Shown: positions 8,702-18,295, counted from the stretch's first letter. The stretch: DNA of 64,000 nt from Nesterenkonia lacusekhoensis (GCF_017876395.1 NZ_JAGINX010000001.1:992001-1056000); one strand, 5' to 3'. The notes: generated by a model from the letters alone, not told the origin. Numbers and translations are program-made.

Positions 8702-9370
8702 ATGCCTGAGAACGCCACACTGCTGCCGGAGCTGCGCCTGGCAGCTGCCACCGGCGCGCGCTACATCGCCGGCGTCGACGAGGTCGGACGGGGTGCCCTG
8801 GCCGGCCCGGTGAGCATCGGAGTCTCGGTCTTCGACATGCAGGACCCGCTGCTGCAGCAGGTCCCGGCAGAGACCGGGGTGGTGGACCACCTGGACGGGG
8901 TCCGCGACTCCAAGCTGCTGACCGCCAAGGCCCGAACCCGGTGGTCTCCGATCATCTGTGAGCATGCCGCAGCCTTCAGCGTCCAGCATCGCCACGCAGA
9001 GGAGATCGACGCCGTCGGGATCGGCGCGGCCATGCGCAGCGCCGGGATCGCCGCACTCAACGCCGTGGAGCAGCAGCTGGGCACCCGGTTGGACGCGGTC
9101 ATCCTGGACGGATCCCACGACTGGCTCACCGGCGGCACCTCTGATCGGGTCCGCTGCGAGGTCAAGGCTGACGTCCGTTGCCTGACCGTGGCCTGTGCCA
9201 GTGTAATCGCCAAGGTCGAACGGGACCGCCTGATGGAGCAGCTGGCGGCGGACCACCCTGAGTACGGGTGGCACTCCAACCGCGGCTACGGCTCCGCGGC
9301 TCATCGACAGGCCCTGACGACCCGCGGCGTGACGCGCTTCCACCGCAGGAGCTGGAACCTCGGCGTCTGA
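8702..9370 (+). CDS. rnhB: Ribonuclease HII
   Basis: RNase HII cuts the RNA strand of RNA-DNA hybrids and single ribonucleotides in DNA. The 222-aa protein shows YIAGVDEVGRGALAGPV with the DEVGRG metal site, DSKLLTAK, and the later catalytic Asp in VILDGSHDW. CASVIAKVERDRLM and YGWHSNRGYGS are typical family segments. Its position after lepB matches many actinobacteria. It is convergent with dprA, with 49 bases between the stops and no clear terminator. Confidence 0.96.
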   Translation: MPENATLLPELRLAAATGARYIAGVDEVGRGALAGPVSIGVSVFDMQDPLLQQVPAETGVVDHLDGVRDSKLLTAKARTRWSPIICEHAAAFSVQHRHAEEIDAVGIGAAMRSAGIAALNAVEQQLGTRLDAVILDGSHDWLTGGTSDRVRCEVKADVRCLTVACASVIAKVERDRLMEQLAADHPEYGWHSNRGYGSAAHRQALTTRGVTRFHRRSWNLGV

Positions 9371-9419
9371 GCTGAGACTGGCTGGATCAGCGGCGAGGCG
9401 GCTCGCAGACAGGCGCTCC

Positions 9420-10793
9420 TCATGAGGACGGCCGGGTCAGAGTCTTGCCCCACTGGCCGTTCACCGACCGGGCCAGCCCTCGGCGCTGGAGCCGACTGAG
9501 ACCGCCTAAGACCTGAGGCATCGGCAGCCCCGCCACTTCCGAGAGTTTGCCCGGCGGGCTGAGACGACGCTTGGGCAAGGCATCCAGCAGCAGCCGGTCC
9601 GCCTCCCCGAGGGAATCCTCCGGGCGGCTGGTCTCCGTCCGGTGCTTCTGTGCGGAGGCGCCCTCACCGGTGGGAAGGGCCAGCATCTGCTGGCGGGGCT
9701 GCGGCGCCGAGACCGGTGACGCGGTCCCGGAGGCGATCAGCTCCGCCACATCGGCGGCGTCGCGGACCATCTCCGTGGGTGTCTCGCGCAGCAGCCGGTG
9801 GCAACCTGCGGAGAGCGGGGAGTACACGCTGCCAGGTACGGCACCCACCGGTCTGCCCAGGCTGAGGGCATGATGCGCGGTGTTCTGCGCTCCGCTGCGC
9901 CATCGGGCCTCCGGCACCACAGTCACAGAGGCCAGTGCCGCAATGATGCGGTTCCGCTGAAGGAACCGGTGTTTGCTCGGCGAAGATCCGGGGGCCAGCT
10001 CGCTGAGCAGCAACCCCGCCTGCGCCGCTGCGCGGAGCAGGGAATCGTTGCCAGCCGGATAGAGACGGTCCAGGCCCCCGGCGAGCACGGCCACCGTCGG
10101 AATCAGCGAATGCTCCTCTGCATCTGGATGGTCGCTGCGGCGCTCCCAGACTCTCAGCGCCGCGCGGTGCACCGCGGCGTCGACCCCGTAGGCGCCTCCG
10201 GAGAGCAGGCACATCTGGCGCTCGGCCAAGGTCTCGCAGATCTCCGCAGTGACCCGGGAGCCGTAGTCGGTGATTTCTCGGGAGCCGACCACCGCCACAG
10301 TCCGGTGCAGTTCGGGCAGAGCCTCGACGGGATGGGACGAGCGGTCCCGGCGCCACCACAGTGCCAGGGGCTGGGCCGGCCCCAAGTCCCTCAGGCCAGT
10401 GGGCCAATGAGGGTCCTCGGGGACCAGTATCCCGCCGCCGAGTCGCCGCAGCGTGGCAAGGTCGCGGGCACCGGCGGCCTGATCCTGCCGAGTGCGCCAG
10501 CGCACCAGCGCCTCGCGCAGATCGCGCTGGCGACCGCTGAGGCCGGCGGCCTCTGCGGCCTCGGTCACCGACTGCACCAGGCGCTGCGGAGCAGACTCGC
10601 CGCTGCGGATCAGCGCGTGGGCCTCGAAGCAGCCCATATGGTCTATGACCACGCCGGCCAGCAGGTCGCCTGGTTCGATGATCCGGCTCAGCTCGGCCCG
10701 GACCTGCCGGAGGTGTTCCTGAGTGTCCACAGCGCTGATCCCTTCATCGTGTCCGTGCTCGTGCGTCCCTGTGCTGATCGGCTGCCGGTTCAT
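9420..10793 (-). CDS. dprA: DNA processing protein DprA
   Basis: DprA binds incoming single-stranded DNA and loads RecA in natural transformation. It is widely kept in genomes without proven competence. The central Rossmann-like fold has VAVVGSREITDYG, LLSGGAYGVDAAVH and LAGGLDRLYPAGN, then the SELAPGSSPSKHRFLQRNRIIA stretch (shown in part). A winged-helix C-terminus follows a variable linker. ATG at 10793 overlaps the comM stop as ATGA, giving 457 aa. It is the last gene of a coupled yraN-comM-dprA unit. Confidence 0.95.
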   Translation of the reverse strand: MNRQPISTGTHEHGHDEGISAVDTQEHLRQVRAELSRIIEPGDLLAGVVIDHMGCFEAHALIRSGESAPQRLVQSVTEAAEAAGLSGRQRDLREALVRWRTRQDQAAGARDLATLRRLGGGILVPEDPHWPTGLRDLGPAQPLALWWRRDRSSHPVEALPELHRTVAVVGSREITDYGSRVTAEICETLAERQMCLLSGGAYGVDAAVHRAALRVWERRSDHPDAEEHSLIPTVAVLAGGLDRLYPAGNDSLLRAAAQAGLLLSELAPGSSPSKHRFLQRNRIIAALASVTVVPEARWRSGAQNTAHHALSLGRPVGAVPGSVYSPLSAGCHRLLRETPTEMVRDAADVAELIASGTASPVSAPQPRQQMLALPTGEGASAQKHRTETSRPEDSLGEADRLLLDALPKRRLSPPGKLSEVAGLPMPQVLGGLSRLQRRGLARSVNGQWGKTLTRPSS

Positions 10794-12373
10794 GCCGGGC
10801 CACCTACCTGCTGGCGCAGTTGGACGGCGGCGTCGATGTGCTCTTCTCCGGGGCGGTCCTCTCCGCTGATGTCGCTGATCGTCCAGGCCAGACGCAGCAC
10901 CCGGACATAGCCGCGCAGAGACAGATCGGCTCGGTCCAGGGCCTCGTCCAACCGGCCGGTGGCGGTCCGGGGAAGCCTCAGCCCGTGGGAGAGCAGCTTC
11001 AGCGAGACCTGACTGTTCAACTCCAAGCCCCAGGGCGCGAGGCGTTCCCGCTGCGCAGCGCGGGCGTGTATCACCCGTCGCAGCACAGCGCCGGAGGACT
11101 CGCCCGAGGACTCCAGGCTCTGCGAGACCGAACGGGGCCGTTCCACCTGGACCTGGCAGTCGATGCGGTCCAGCAGGGGGCCGGAGATCCGTGAGAGGTA
11201 GGTCCTGCGCTGCAGGACCGTGCAGGTGCACAGCGTCCCGGAGCCGGTGTTCATCCCACACAGGCAGGGGTTGGCCGCCATGACCAGTTGAAAGCGTGCC
11301 GGGTAGGTCACCGACCCTTCTGAGCGGTGCAGTGAGACGCAGCCGGACTCCAAGGGCTGACGCAGTGAGTCCAGCACCTGCCGCGAGTGTTCCGGCGCCT
11401 CATCCAGGAAGAGCACCCCGCGGTGGGCCCGGGTCACTGCCCCGGGCGCGGCCACTCGGGCACCGCCTCCCACGATGGCGGCAGAGCTGGCACTGTGATG
11501 TGGAGATTCGAACGGGGGAGTGCGCTGCAGGGAGGCCACCGTCTTGGCGTTGGCGGTGATCGAGGCGATGGCGGTGACCTCCATAGCGGCCTCCTCGTCC
11601 AGAGGCGGCAGGATGCTGGGCAGCCGTTCGGCCATCATGGTCTTGCCGGCACCGGGAGGTCCCACCAGCAGCAGATGATGCCCTCCCGCGGCGGCGGCCT
11701 CCAGGGCGAACCGAGCCTCATGCTGGCCATGGACCTCGGCGAGGTCAGGCACCTCTGGGGCGTCAGTCTCTGATGGCGAGGTGCCCTGAGCACTCGCTCG
11801 GACCGTGGTGCCTCCCCAATGACGGTCCAGGGGATCAGGGGCCCCGGACGGGAGCTCCTTCCACTGATCGCTGCGGAAGGCGTAGGCCACCTCGATGACA
11901 AGGTCGCCCGCCAGGACCTCGGCCCCCGGGACAAGAGCCGCCTCGGCGGCATTGCCCCGGGAGACCACCACACGGCTGAAACCTGCTCTCACCGCCGCGG
12001 CCACCGCCGGCAGCACGCCGCGCACCGGGCGAAGTCGCCCGTCCAACCCCAGCTCAGCCAAGAACACAGTGCCTCCGGTGCCGGAGACGTGACGGTCTGC
12101 CGCCCACGCGCTCATCAGGATCGCCAGGTCCAGTGAGGAACCGGACTTCCGCAGGGGTGCGGGCAGCAGATTGATGGTGAGCTTGCGCGGCGGCAGGGCC
12201 AGGCCAGCGTTATTGGCTGCGGAGCGGATCCTGTCCTGGCTCTCCTTCAACGACGCATCCGGCAGGCCCAGCAGCACGAAGGCCGGCAGGGTCTGACTGA
12301 TGTCCGCCTCCACCTCGATCATGTGCCCCTGGGTCCCCATCAGTACGACTCCGGCTGCTCGTCCCATCGTCAT
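10790..12373 (-). CDS. comM: YifB/ComM family Mg-chelatase-like AAA ATPase
   Basis: Hexameric AAA+ protein related to the Mg chelatase I subunit. In Vibrio its ComM relative is a branch-migration helicase that helps integrate transforming DNA. The N-terminal ChlI-like part has MIEVEADISQTLPAFVLLG and RKLTINLLPAPLRKSG. The Walker A is LLVGPPGAGKT and Walker B GVLFLDEAPEHS. NPCLCG and LLDRIDCQVQV follow. ATG at 12373 overlaps the yraN stop (ATGA), giving 527 aa, close to the usual 500-510. Overlaps on both sides argue for translational coupling. Confidence 0.95.
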   Translation of the reverse strand: MTMGRAAGVVLMGTQGHMIEVEADISQTLPAFVLLGLPDASLKESQDRIRSAANNAGLALPPRKLTINLLPAPLRKSGSSLDLAILMSAWAADRHVSGTGGTVFLAELGLDGRLRPVRGVLPAVAAAVRAGFSRVVVSRGNAAEAALVPGAEVLAGDLVIEVAYAFRSDQWKELPSGAPDPLDRHWGGTTVRASAQGTSPSETDAPEVPDLAEVHGQHEARFALEAAAAGGHHLLLVGPPGAGKTMMAERLPSILPPLDEEAAMEVTAIASITANAKTVASLQRTPPFESPHHSASSAAIVGGGARVAAPGAVTRAHRGVLFLDEAPEHSRQVLDSLRQPLESGCVSLHRSEGSVTYPARFQLVMAANPCLCGMNTGSGTLCTCTVLQRRTYLSRISGPLLDRIDCQVQVERPRSVSQSLESSGESSGAVLRRVIHARAAQRERLAPWGLELNSQVSLKLLSHGLRLPRTATGRLDEALDRADLSLRGYVRVLRLAWTISDISGEDRPGEEHIDAAVQLRQQVGGPA

Positions 12374-12732
12374 GGGCGCACGTCCTGCAGATGGGTGAGC
12401 TCCCGGCAGACTCCACCAGGGGAGAGGACCAGACCGATGACATCCAGACGCCGAGGAACGTCGAGCAGCTCGTGGGTGACGGCATACTCCAGCAGGAGCC
12501 GGTACAGGCGCTCCCGCTTCTGGGCGCCCACCGCCTCCAGAGGGTGCCCGAACCCGGTTCCCCGACGGGTCTTGACCTCTACGCCCACCAGAGTGTCGTG
12601 GTGCCGGGTGACCAGGTCCAGCTCGCCGGCGGGGCAGCGCCACCTCTGGTGCAGCACGACGTGGCCGCGTCCGCGCAGATGCTCCGCCGCAAGCGCCTCG
12701 CCCAGGGCCCCGACCTTGTCCTTGATCCGCAT
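12370..12732 (-). CDS. YraN/UPF0102 family endonuclease-like protein
   Basis: A 120-aa YraN family protein. It has the nuclease-like fold elements GALGEALAAEHL, the conserved GELDLVTRHHDTLVGVEVKTR segment (D, E, K of a PD-(D/E)XK site), and GHPLEAVGAQKRERL. The biochemical role is not established. Conserved linkage to comM and dprA suggests a DNA-processing job. ATG at 12732 is chosen because conserved sequence begins at MRIKDKVGALGE. Confidence 0.92.
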   Translation of the reverse strand: MRIKDKVGALGEALAAEHLRGRGHVVLHQRWRCPAGELDLVTRHHDTLVGVEVKTRRGTGFGHPLEAVGAQKRERLYRLLLEYAVTHELLDVPRRLDVIGLVLSPGGVCRELTHLQDVRP

Positions 12733-12863
12733 CAGTGTGCTCCTCTCGTCCCTGACCAGCTTCGCCTCAGGCCGAGGCAGCGCAGGTGGGGAATCCCCGT
12801 TCTGGGGAGGCGCGGGCGTGTCGTGCAGGGCGCGCGGCGGTGTGTGGAGGAAACAATCGAGGT

Positions 12864-13814
12864 ATGCACTCCTCGAACCGCTCCCAGGAGGACTCCGCGC
12901 AGGACCCCCTGCTGGAGGAGTTCGTCTCCCACCTGGTCCATGAGCGGGGACTCTCCGAGCACAGCATCCGCTCCTATCGCAGCGATCTCGCACAGCTGAT
13001 CCAGAGTCAGGGTGCGTTGGAGGACCTCAGCCTGGGCCGGATCAGGGCCTGGTTGGCGCAGCTGCACGAGCGGGGACTCAGCCGCAGCACGCTGAACCGA
13101 AAGATCGCCTCTGTCAGAGCGTTCTCCTCCTGGGCTCACCGCAGGGGCCACCTGCCCGAAGACCCTGCGGTCCGGCTGCGCAGCTCCTCACGCAGCTCGC
13201 ATCTGCCCGATGTGCTCCAGGAGCAGCACGTGGACACACTGACCCAGCGTCTGCATCAGCGCAGCCAGGCCGGTGAGCAGACTCGCGACCAGGACCCCGC
13301 TGTCTACGCGATCACTCTGCGTGATGAGGCGATGGTCGAGCTGCTCTATGCCACGGGGATGCGCGTCTCCGAACTCGCAGGGCTGGACCTGGACGCCTTC
13401 GCCTCGGACCGCCGGATGGTGCGCGTTCTGGGCAAAGGAGGCAAGGAACGGATGGTGCCTTTCGGCGCGCCTGCGGAACAGGCTCTCCAGCAGTGGCTCG
13501 GGGAAGGTCGGCCGGCGCTCGCAGGTGAGGAGTCCGGACGCGCGCTGTTCCTGGGCCGACGCGGGCGCAGGATCGATGTGCGCGTGGTGCGCAAGGTCGT
13601 CGACGAGCAGCTCGAAGCATTGGGGACGACGGCGGCGCGGGGCCCCCATGCACTCCGGCACAGTGCCGCCACGCATCTGCTCGATGGCGGCGCGGACCTG
13701 CGCACCGTCCAGGAGCTGCTGGGCCACGCCTCGCTGTCCACCACACAGATCTATACCCACGTCTCGGTGGACCGGCTGCGGGAAGCCTACGGACGCTCGC
13801 ATCCACGCGCCTGA
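12864..13814 (+). CDS. xerC: Tyrosine recombinase XerC
   Basis: Site-specific recombinase that resolves chromosome dimers at dif. The N-terminal SAM-like DNA-binding domain has HLVHERGLSEHSIRSYRSDL. The catalytic residues are visible: Arg in ATGMRVSELAGL, Lys in GKGGKERMVPFG, His/Arg in HALRHSAATHLL, His in LLGHASLSTTQ and Tyr in IYTHVS. 316 aa from ATG 12864 is a typical length. Further upstream in-frame starts exist but lie before the conserved part. Its position beside the comM-dprA set, away from any phage genes, supports a housekeeping recombinase. Confidence 0.94.
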   Translation: MHSSNRSQEDSAQDPLLEEFVSHLVHERGLSEHSIRSYRSDLAQLIQSQGALEDLSLGRIRAWLAQLHERGLSRSTLNRKIASVRAFSSWAHRRGHLPEDPAVRLRSSSRSSHLPDVLQEQHVDTLTQRLHQRSQAGEQTRDQDPAVYAITLRDEAMVELLYATGMRVSELAGLDLDAFASDRRMVRVLGKGGKERMVPFGAPAEQALQQWLGEGRPALAGEESGRALFLGRRGRRIDVRVVRKVVDEQLEALGTTAARGPHALRHSAATHLLDGGADLRTVQELLGHASLSTTQIYTHVSVDRLREAYGRSHPRA

Positions 13815-13821
13815 AAGGTGA

Positions 13822-13850
13822 GTGTCAATCTGTGCCGACTCTGTTAAGAT
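13822..13850 (+). promoter_or_regulatory. Possible sigma-70 type promoter for the DUF3145 gene
   Basis: GTGTCA at 13822-13827 and TAAGAT at 13845-13850 are 17 bases apart. The start codon lies 101 bases downstream, so there would be a leader of about 95 bases. This is read from the hexamers only. Confidence 0.4.
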
Positions 13851-13950
13851 GAGCGCGGAACAACTTCATCATCACACATTCCGCCATCCACAGATGCATT
13901 GCTGCCGGTCGTAGGGGAAGACGTACCAACAGCAACTGTGGAGGATGGAT

Positions 13951-14454
13951 ATGTCTGATCACACGGCCCGGGGTGTCCTGCACATCCATTCGGCGCCGGC
14001 CGCGCTCTGCCCCCATGTCGAGTGGGCAGTGTCCTCGGTCGTCGACGCACGCGTGGATTTCGAGTGGAACCCCCAGCCTGCCGCGCCCGGATCGTACCGG
14101 GCCGAACTGACCTGGCAGGGCACGCAGGGCATCGGTGCCACGCTGGCCTCCACTCTGCGGAGCCTCTCCCATCTGCGCTTCGAGGTCACCGAAGATCCCT
14201 CTCCCGGCTGCGACGGCAGCCGGTGGTCCCACACTCCCGAGCTCGGCATCTTCCATGCCACCACAGACGTCCACGGCAACATCGTGGTCTCCGAGGGCCG
14301 CATCCGCTACGCCTACGAGATGGGCGCAGGAGACCCCACAGTGGTCTACCAGGAGATCTCTCTGGCACTGGGCGAGGCCTGGGACGAGGAGCTGGAGACA
14401 TTCCGCCATGCCGCTGAGGGCGCTCCGGTGCGTTGGCTGCACCAGGTGGGCTGA
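13951..14454 (+). CDS. DUF3145 family protein
   Basis: A 167-aa protein of the actinobacterial DUF3145 family, recognised from TARGVLHIHSAPAALCPHVEWA at the start (given in part) and from GRIRYAYEMGAGDP and LGEAWDEELETFRH later on. No function is established. It commonly lies beside the fab genes, as here, where it is convergent with fabF. ATG at 13951 is preferred over ATG 13945, because GGAGG ends 6 bases before 13951 and would overlap the other start. Confidence 0.85.
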   Translation: MSDHTARGVLHIHSAPAALCPHVEWAVSSVVDARVDFEWNPQPAAPGSYRAELTWQGTQGIGATLASTLRSLSHLRFEVTEDPSPGCDGSRWSHTPELGIFHATTDVHGNIVVSEGRIRYAYEMGAGDPTVVYQEISLALGEAWDEELETFRHAAEGAPVRWLHQVG

Positions 14455-14545
14455 TCGTCCCAGCCACCACATAAGACCTGCTGCGAGAACAGCCCACCTC
14501 CACGGGCTGGTCGCTTCCCACGCGGCAGCTTCCCATACGTGCGAA

Positions 14546-14588
14546 AAGGGCCCGGTCGAGACGATCCGTTCGTCTCGACCGGGCCCTT
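14546..14588. terminator. Bidirectional terminator between DUF3145 and fabF
   Basis: An 18-base arm beginning AAGGGCCCGG at 14546-14563 pairs perfectly with 14571-14588 across a 7-base loop. Two further A lie before it and a short T-containing tail after it. It serves convergent transcripts. Confidence 0.88.
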
Positions 14589-14615
14589 CTGTGCGTGCTT
14601 CGGGAGCCTCGGACC

Positions 14616-15857
14616 TCAGTAGGTCCGGAAGGCGGCGACAGCGTTGTGCCCGCCGAAGCCGAAGGAGTTGCACACGGCCATCTGATCGCCGGAGCTGAGC
14701 TCGCGGGGAGTTCCGGCGACCACATCCAGCGGCATGTCCGGGTCCTGGTTGTCCAGGTTGATCGTGACCGGAGCTTTGCGGTCGTGCAGAGCCTTGACCG
14801 TCAGCACCGATTCGACCGCTCCGGCGGCGCCCAGCAGATGCCCGGTCTGGGATTTGGTGGCCGAGACGCAGATGTTCTCCAGCTGGTCTCCGAAGGCGGC
14901 CTTCATCGCGCCGTACTCGGGCTTGTCGCCCACCGGGGTGGAGGTCGCATGCGCGTTGACGTGCGTGACCTCCTCCGGTGATGCGCCCGCGGACTCCAGC
15001 GCTTTGCGCAGGGCGCGGGTGGCGCCGAGCGCCTCCGGATCCGGTGCCGTGATGTGGTGGGCATCGGAGGTGACCCCGGAGCCCGCCAGCTCAGCGTAGA
15101 TCCGCGCACCGCGTGCCTTGGCGTGCTCCTCCGTCTCGATGACCAGGGCGCCGGCACCTTCACCCATGACGAAGCCGTCACGGTCGACGTCGTAGGGGCG
15201 GGAGGCCGCCGCCGGATCATCGTTGCGCTTGGAGAGTGCCTGCATGGAGGAGAAGGCGGCCAGCGTGAAGGGGTGGATGGCACCCTCGGTGCCGCCGGCC
15301 ATGACCACATCGGCCTCGCCGGAGCGCAGCAGCTCGATGGCCAGATCCAGGGACTCCACGCCGGAGGCGCAGGCGGAGACGGCGGTGCGGGCACCGGCCT
15401 TCGCCCCCAGCTCCAGGCTGATGGCCCCGGCCGCGCCGTTGGGCATCAACATGGGTACAGTCATCGGCATGACGCGCCGGGGGCCCTTCTCGCGGAGGGT
15501 GTCCCAACCGTCCAGCAGTGTCCACACACCGCCGATGCCGGTGGCGAAGGAGACGGCCAGACGTTCGCCGTCCACCTCGGTCTCGGCCAGGCCCGAGTCT
15601 GCCCAGGCCTGTCGCGCGGCGACCATGCCCAGCTGGGTCGAGCGGTCCATGCGGCGGGTCTCCGGGCGTGCGAGCACCTCAGCGGGCTCGACGCTGACTT
15701 CGGCGGCGAAGGTGACGGGAAGCTCGTACTTCTCCACCCACTCGTGCTCAAGGGTCTTGGCTCCGGGGGTACCGGCCAGCGCGTTCTCCCACAGGGTGGG
15801 GACGTCGCCGCCGATGGGGGTGGTGGCGCCGAGGCCGGTGATGACAAGGCGAGTCAT
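14616..15857 (-). CDS. fabF: 3-oxoacyl-[acyl-carrier-protein] synthase II
   Basis: Elongating condensing enzyme of type II fatty-acid synthesis. It joins malonyl-ACP to acyl-ACP. The active-site Cys is in TAVSACASGVESLDLAI, and the two His in NAHATSTPVGD and TKSQTGHLLGAAG. FVMGEGAGALVIE and NSFGFGGHNA are further family motifs. ATG at 15857 (413 aa) begins the conserved MTRLVITGLGATTPIG. It is the last gene of fabD-fabH-acpP-fabF and ends at a bidirectional terminator. Confidence 0.97.
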   Translation of the reverse strand: MTRLVITGLGATTPIGGDVPTLWENALAGTPGAKTLEHEWVEKYELPVTFAAEVSVEPAEVLARPETRRMDRSTQLGMVAARQAWADSGLAETEVDGERLAVSFATGIGGVWTLLDGWDTLREKGPRRVMPMTVPMLMPNGAAGAISLELGAKAGARTAVSACASGVESLDLAIELLRSGEADVVMAGGTEGAIHPFTLAAFSSMQALSKRNDDPAAASRPYDVDRDGFVMGEGAGALVIETEEHAKARGARIYAELAGSGVTSDAHHITAPDPEALGATRALRKALESAGASPEEVTHVNAHATSTPVGDKPEYGAMKAAFGDQLENICVSATKSQTGHLLGAAGAVESVLTVKALHDRKAPVTINLDNQDPDMPLDVVAGTPRELSSGDQMAVCNSFGFGGHNAVAAFRTY

Positions 15858-15929
15858 GGATCTACCTCTGGATAGCGTATGAAGTGGCAACTGATGTGCG
15901 GGCGGGAGAGAACCCGCCCGCACATCGCA

Positions 15930-16175
15930 TCAGCCCTGGGCGTTGGCGATGAAGTCGACGGCGTCACCCACGGTGGAGAGGTTCTTGACCTCTTCGTCCG
16001 GGATCTTCACGTCGAACTTCTCCTCAGCGTTGACCACGATGGTCATCATGGAGATGGAGTCGATGTCCAGGTCCTCGGTGAAGGACTTGTCCAGCTGGAC
16101 CTCCTCGGTCTCCAGGCCGGTCTCCTCGTTGACGATCTCGGCCAGTCCGGCGAGGATCTCGTTCTTATCAGCCAC
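15930..16175 (-). CDS. acpP: Acyl carrier protein
   Basis: An 81-aa acidic four-helix carrier of the growing fatty-acyl chain. The 4'-phosphopantetheine is attached to the Ser in DLDIDSISMMTIV. It lies between fabH and fabF, 72 bases before fabF and 63 bases after fabH. The length and the charge pattern are normal. Confidence 0.97.
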   Translation of the reverse strand: MADKNEILAGLAEIVNEETGLETEEVQLDKSFTEDLDIDSISMMTIVVNAEEKFDVKIPDEEVKNLSTVGDAVDFIANAQG

Positions 16176-16238
16176 GGTGGGCTCCTTTCGGGGTTGGGTG
16201 TACTTGGACGGACAGGGACAACTGGGGCAGGTCCCGGA

Positions 16239-17291
16239 TCAGGGGATCCGGATCACCTGAGCGCCGTAGACAAGCCCGGCGCCGAAGCCGATCTGCAGGG
16301 CGAGGCCGCCGGAGAGCTCGGGCTTCTCCTGGACCAACCGGTGCATCGCCAGGGGGATCGAAGCAGCTGAGGTGTTGCCGGCGTCGACGATATCCCGGCC
16401 GACAGCGACATGCTCGGGGAGCTGCAGCTGCTTGACCATCTCATCGATGATCCGGATGTTCGCCTGGTGCGGCACGAAGGCCACCAGGTCATCGGCGCCG
16501 ATGCCGGCGGCATCGAGAGCCTGCTGAGCGACTTTGGCCATCTCCCAGACGGCCCAGCGGAAGACCGTCGGACCATCCTGGCGCAGCGTCGGCCACAGGC
16601 GGTTCTCCGCGTCCAACAGTGCAGAGGCATCCTGGGTGGTTCGTGCCTCGGCCAAGGCGTCGCGCAGCGGCAGCAGTGAGGCGTCCATCGAGACGGCGTC
16701 CCATTTGGCGCCGTTGGATCCCATGATGCTCGGCGAGATGCCCGGCTCCTCGGACGGACCGACGACGGCGGCTCCGGCGCCGTCGCCGAGCAGGAAGGAC
16801 ATGCTGCGCTCATGGTTGTCGATGAAGTCGGAGAGCTTCTCGACGCCGACCACCAGCACGTGGCGTGCGGTGCCCGAGCGGACCAGTGCATCTGCCTGGC
16901 CCATGCCATAGCAGTAGCCGGCGCAGGCTGCAGAGATGTCATAGGCTATGGCGGCCTCAGCGCCCAGGCGGTGCGCCAGGTCGGTCGCTGCTGCCGGCGT
17001 CTGGTAGGGGTGGGTGACCGTGGCCATGATGACCGCGTCGACGTCGGCGCCGGTGAGACCGGCCTGCTCGATGGCCTCGCGCGCGGCGCCTTCGGCCATG
17101 TCGACCACTGAGACCTCAGGCCGGGCGCGGTGGCGGGTGACGATGCCGGTGCGCTGGCGGATCCACTCGTCGGAGGAGTCGATCCACCGGCAGATCTGCT
17201 CGTTGTCGACGATGACGTCGGGACGGTGGGCGCCCAGTCCCATCACGCGGGAGGCTTGGACGGGGGTGGGCTGGTTCAGAACGGCTGTCAC
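16239..17291 (-). CDS. fabH: 3-oxoacyl-[acyl-carrier-protein] synthase III
   Basis: FabH starts fatty-acid synthesis by condensing a short acyl-CoA with malonyl-ACP. In actinobacteria it often prefers branched primers. The active-site Cys is in YDISAACAGYCYG, the His in VAFVPHQANIRI and the Asn in DAGNTSAASIPLA. SSDEWIRQRTGI is the conserved N-terminal segment. 350 aa is normal. It lies between fabD and acpP in the conserved order. Confidence 0.97.
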   Translation of the reverse strand: MTAVLNQPTPVQASRVMGLGAHRPDVIVDNEQICRWIDSSDEWIRQRTGIVTRHRARPEVSVVDMAEGAAREAIEQAGLTGADVDAVIMATVTHPYQTPAAATDLAHRLGAEAAIAYDISAACAGYCYGMGQADALVRSGTARHVLVVGVEKLSDFIDNHERSMSFLLGDGAGAAVVGPSEEPGISPSIMGSNGAKWDAVSMDASLLPLRDALAEARTTQDASALLDAENRLWPTLRQDGPTVFRWAVWEMAKVAQQALDAAGIGADDLVAFVPHQANIRIIDEMVKQLQLPEHVAVGRDIVDAGNTSAASIPLAMHRLVQEKPELSGGLALQIGFGAGLVYGAQVIRIP

Positions 17292-17371
17292 GGCGGATCG
17301 GTCCTTGTCCTGGCTGGTCGGGGACGGCGGCGTCGGGGGCTCGGCGCCTGAAGCTGAAGGTGGGTCGGCGC

Positions 17372-18295
17372 TCAGGCGGTGTGCTCGGCGATGAACTCGC
17401 GGGCGGCGTCGAGATCCTCAGGAGACTTCACTGCGAAGGACTTCACGCCCTTGAGGCCACGCTTGGCGAGGCCGGTGAGCGTTCCGCCCGGCAGCAGCTC
17501 CAGGATACCGGTCACGCCCTGGGCCTTCATCGCCTCCATGCACAGGTCCCAGCGCACCGGGCGGGTGACCTGATCCACCAGACGGTCAAGGACCTGTTGG
17601 CCGGTGCCGACGACCTCGCCGTCGCGGTTGGACAGCAGAGTGTGGGCGGCGTCGGCGGGCTCGAGGTCCTGCACGGCGGCGGCCAGCTTCTCCTGAGCGG
17701 GGGCCATGCATTCGGTGTGGAAGGCGCCGGCCACGCTCAGCGGGATGACCCGGGCGCGGGCCGGGGCGTTCTCCTCCAGAGCCTTGATGCGCTCGACTGC
17801 GCCGGCGGCCACGATCTGGCCGGGGCCGTTGGCGTTGGCGGCGGTCAGGCCCGCATCGGCGATGGTCTGGCGGACCTCGTCCTCCGCGCCGCCCACCACG
17901 GCCGCCATGGAGGTGGGCTCGGCTGCGGCGGCCTCCGCCATGCCGGCTGCGCGGACAGCGATCAGCTGCAGGGCCTGCTCATCGGTGAGCACCCCCGCCA
18001 GGGCCGAGGCAGGGACTTCGCCCACGGAGTGCCCGGCGAAGAGCACCTGATCGGTGGGAAGCTCAGCGACGCCCAGTGCGCGGGCGGAGAGGAGCGAGGC
18101 CGCGACGATCAGCGGCTGGGCCACGGCGGTGTCCCGGATGGTGTCCTCATCGGAGACGGTGCCGTGAGTCTCCAGGTCGATGCCGGAGGCCTCGGCGTAG
18201 CTGCTCAGACGCGCGGCCGATTCCCCCTGCTCCAGCCATGCGGAGAGGAAGCCGGGGGTCTGTGATCCCTGTCCTGGACATACGATTGCTAGCAC
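17372..18295 (-). CDS. fabD: Malonyl-CoA:ACP transacylase
   Basis: FabD moves the malonyl group from CoA to ACP. The nucleophile Ser is in FAGHSVGEVPA and the catalytic His in VAGAFHTECMAPA. The oxyanion Gln is in CPGQGSQTPG. GTG at 18295 opens directly into VLAIVCPGQG, giving 307 aa. It heads the fab operon. A palindromic site 68-84 bases upstream, shared with the regulator's own promoter, suggests control by the neighbouring FasR-type protein. Confidence 0.96.
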   Translation of the reverse strand: MLAIVCPGQGSQTPGFLSAWLEQGESAARLSSYAEASGIDLETHGTVSDEDTIRDTAVAQPLIVAASLLSARALGVAELPTDQVLFAGHSVGEVPASALAGVLTDEQALQLIAVRAAGMAEAAAAEPTSMAAVVGGAEDEVRQTIADAGLTAANANGPGQIVAAGAVERIKALEENAPARARVIPLSVAGAFHTECMAPAQEKLAAAVQDLEPADAAHTLLSNRDGEVVGTGQQVLDRLVDQVTRPVRWDLCMEAMKAQGVTGILELLPGGTLTGLAKRGLKGVKSFAVKSPEDLDAAREFIAEHTA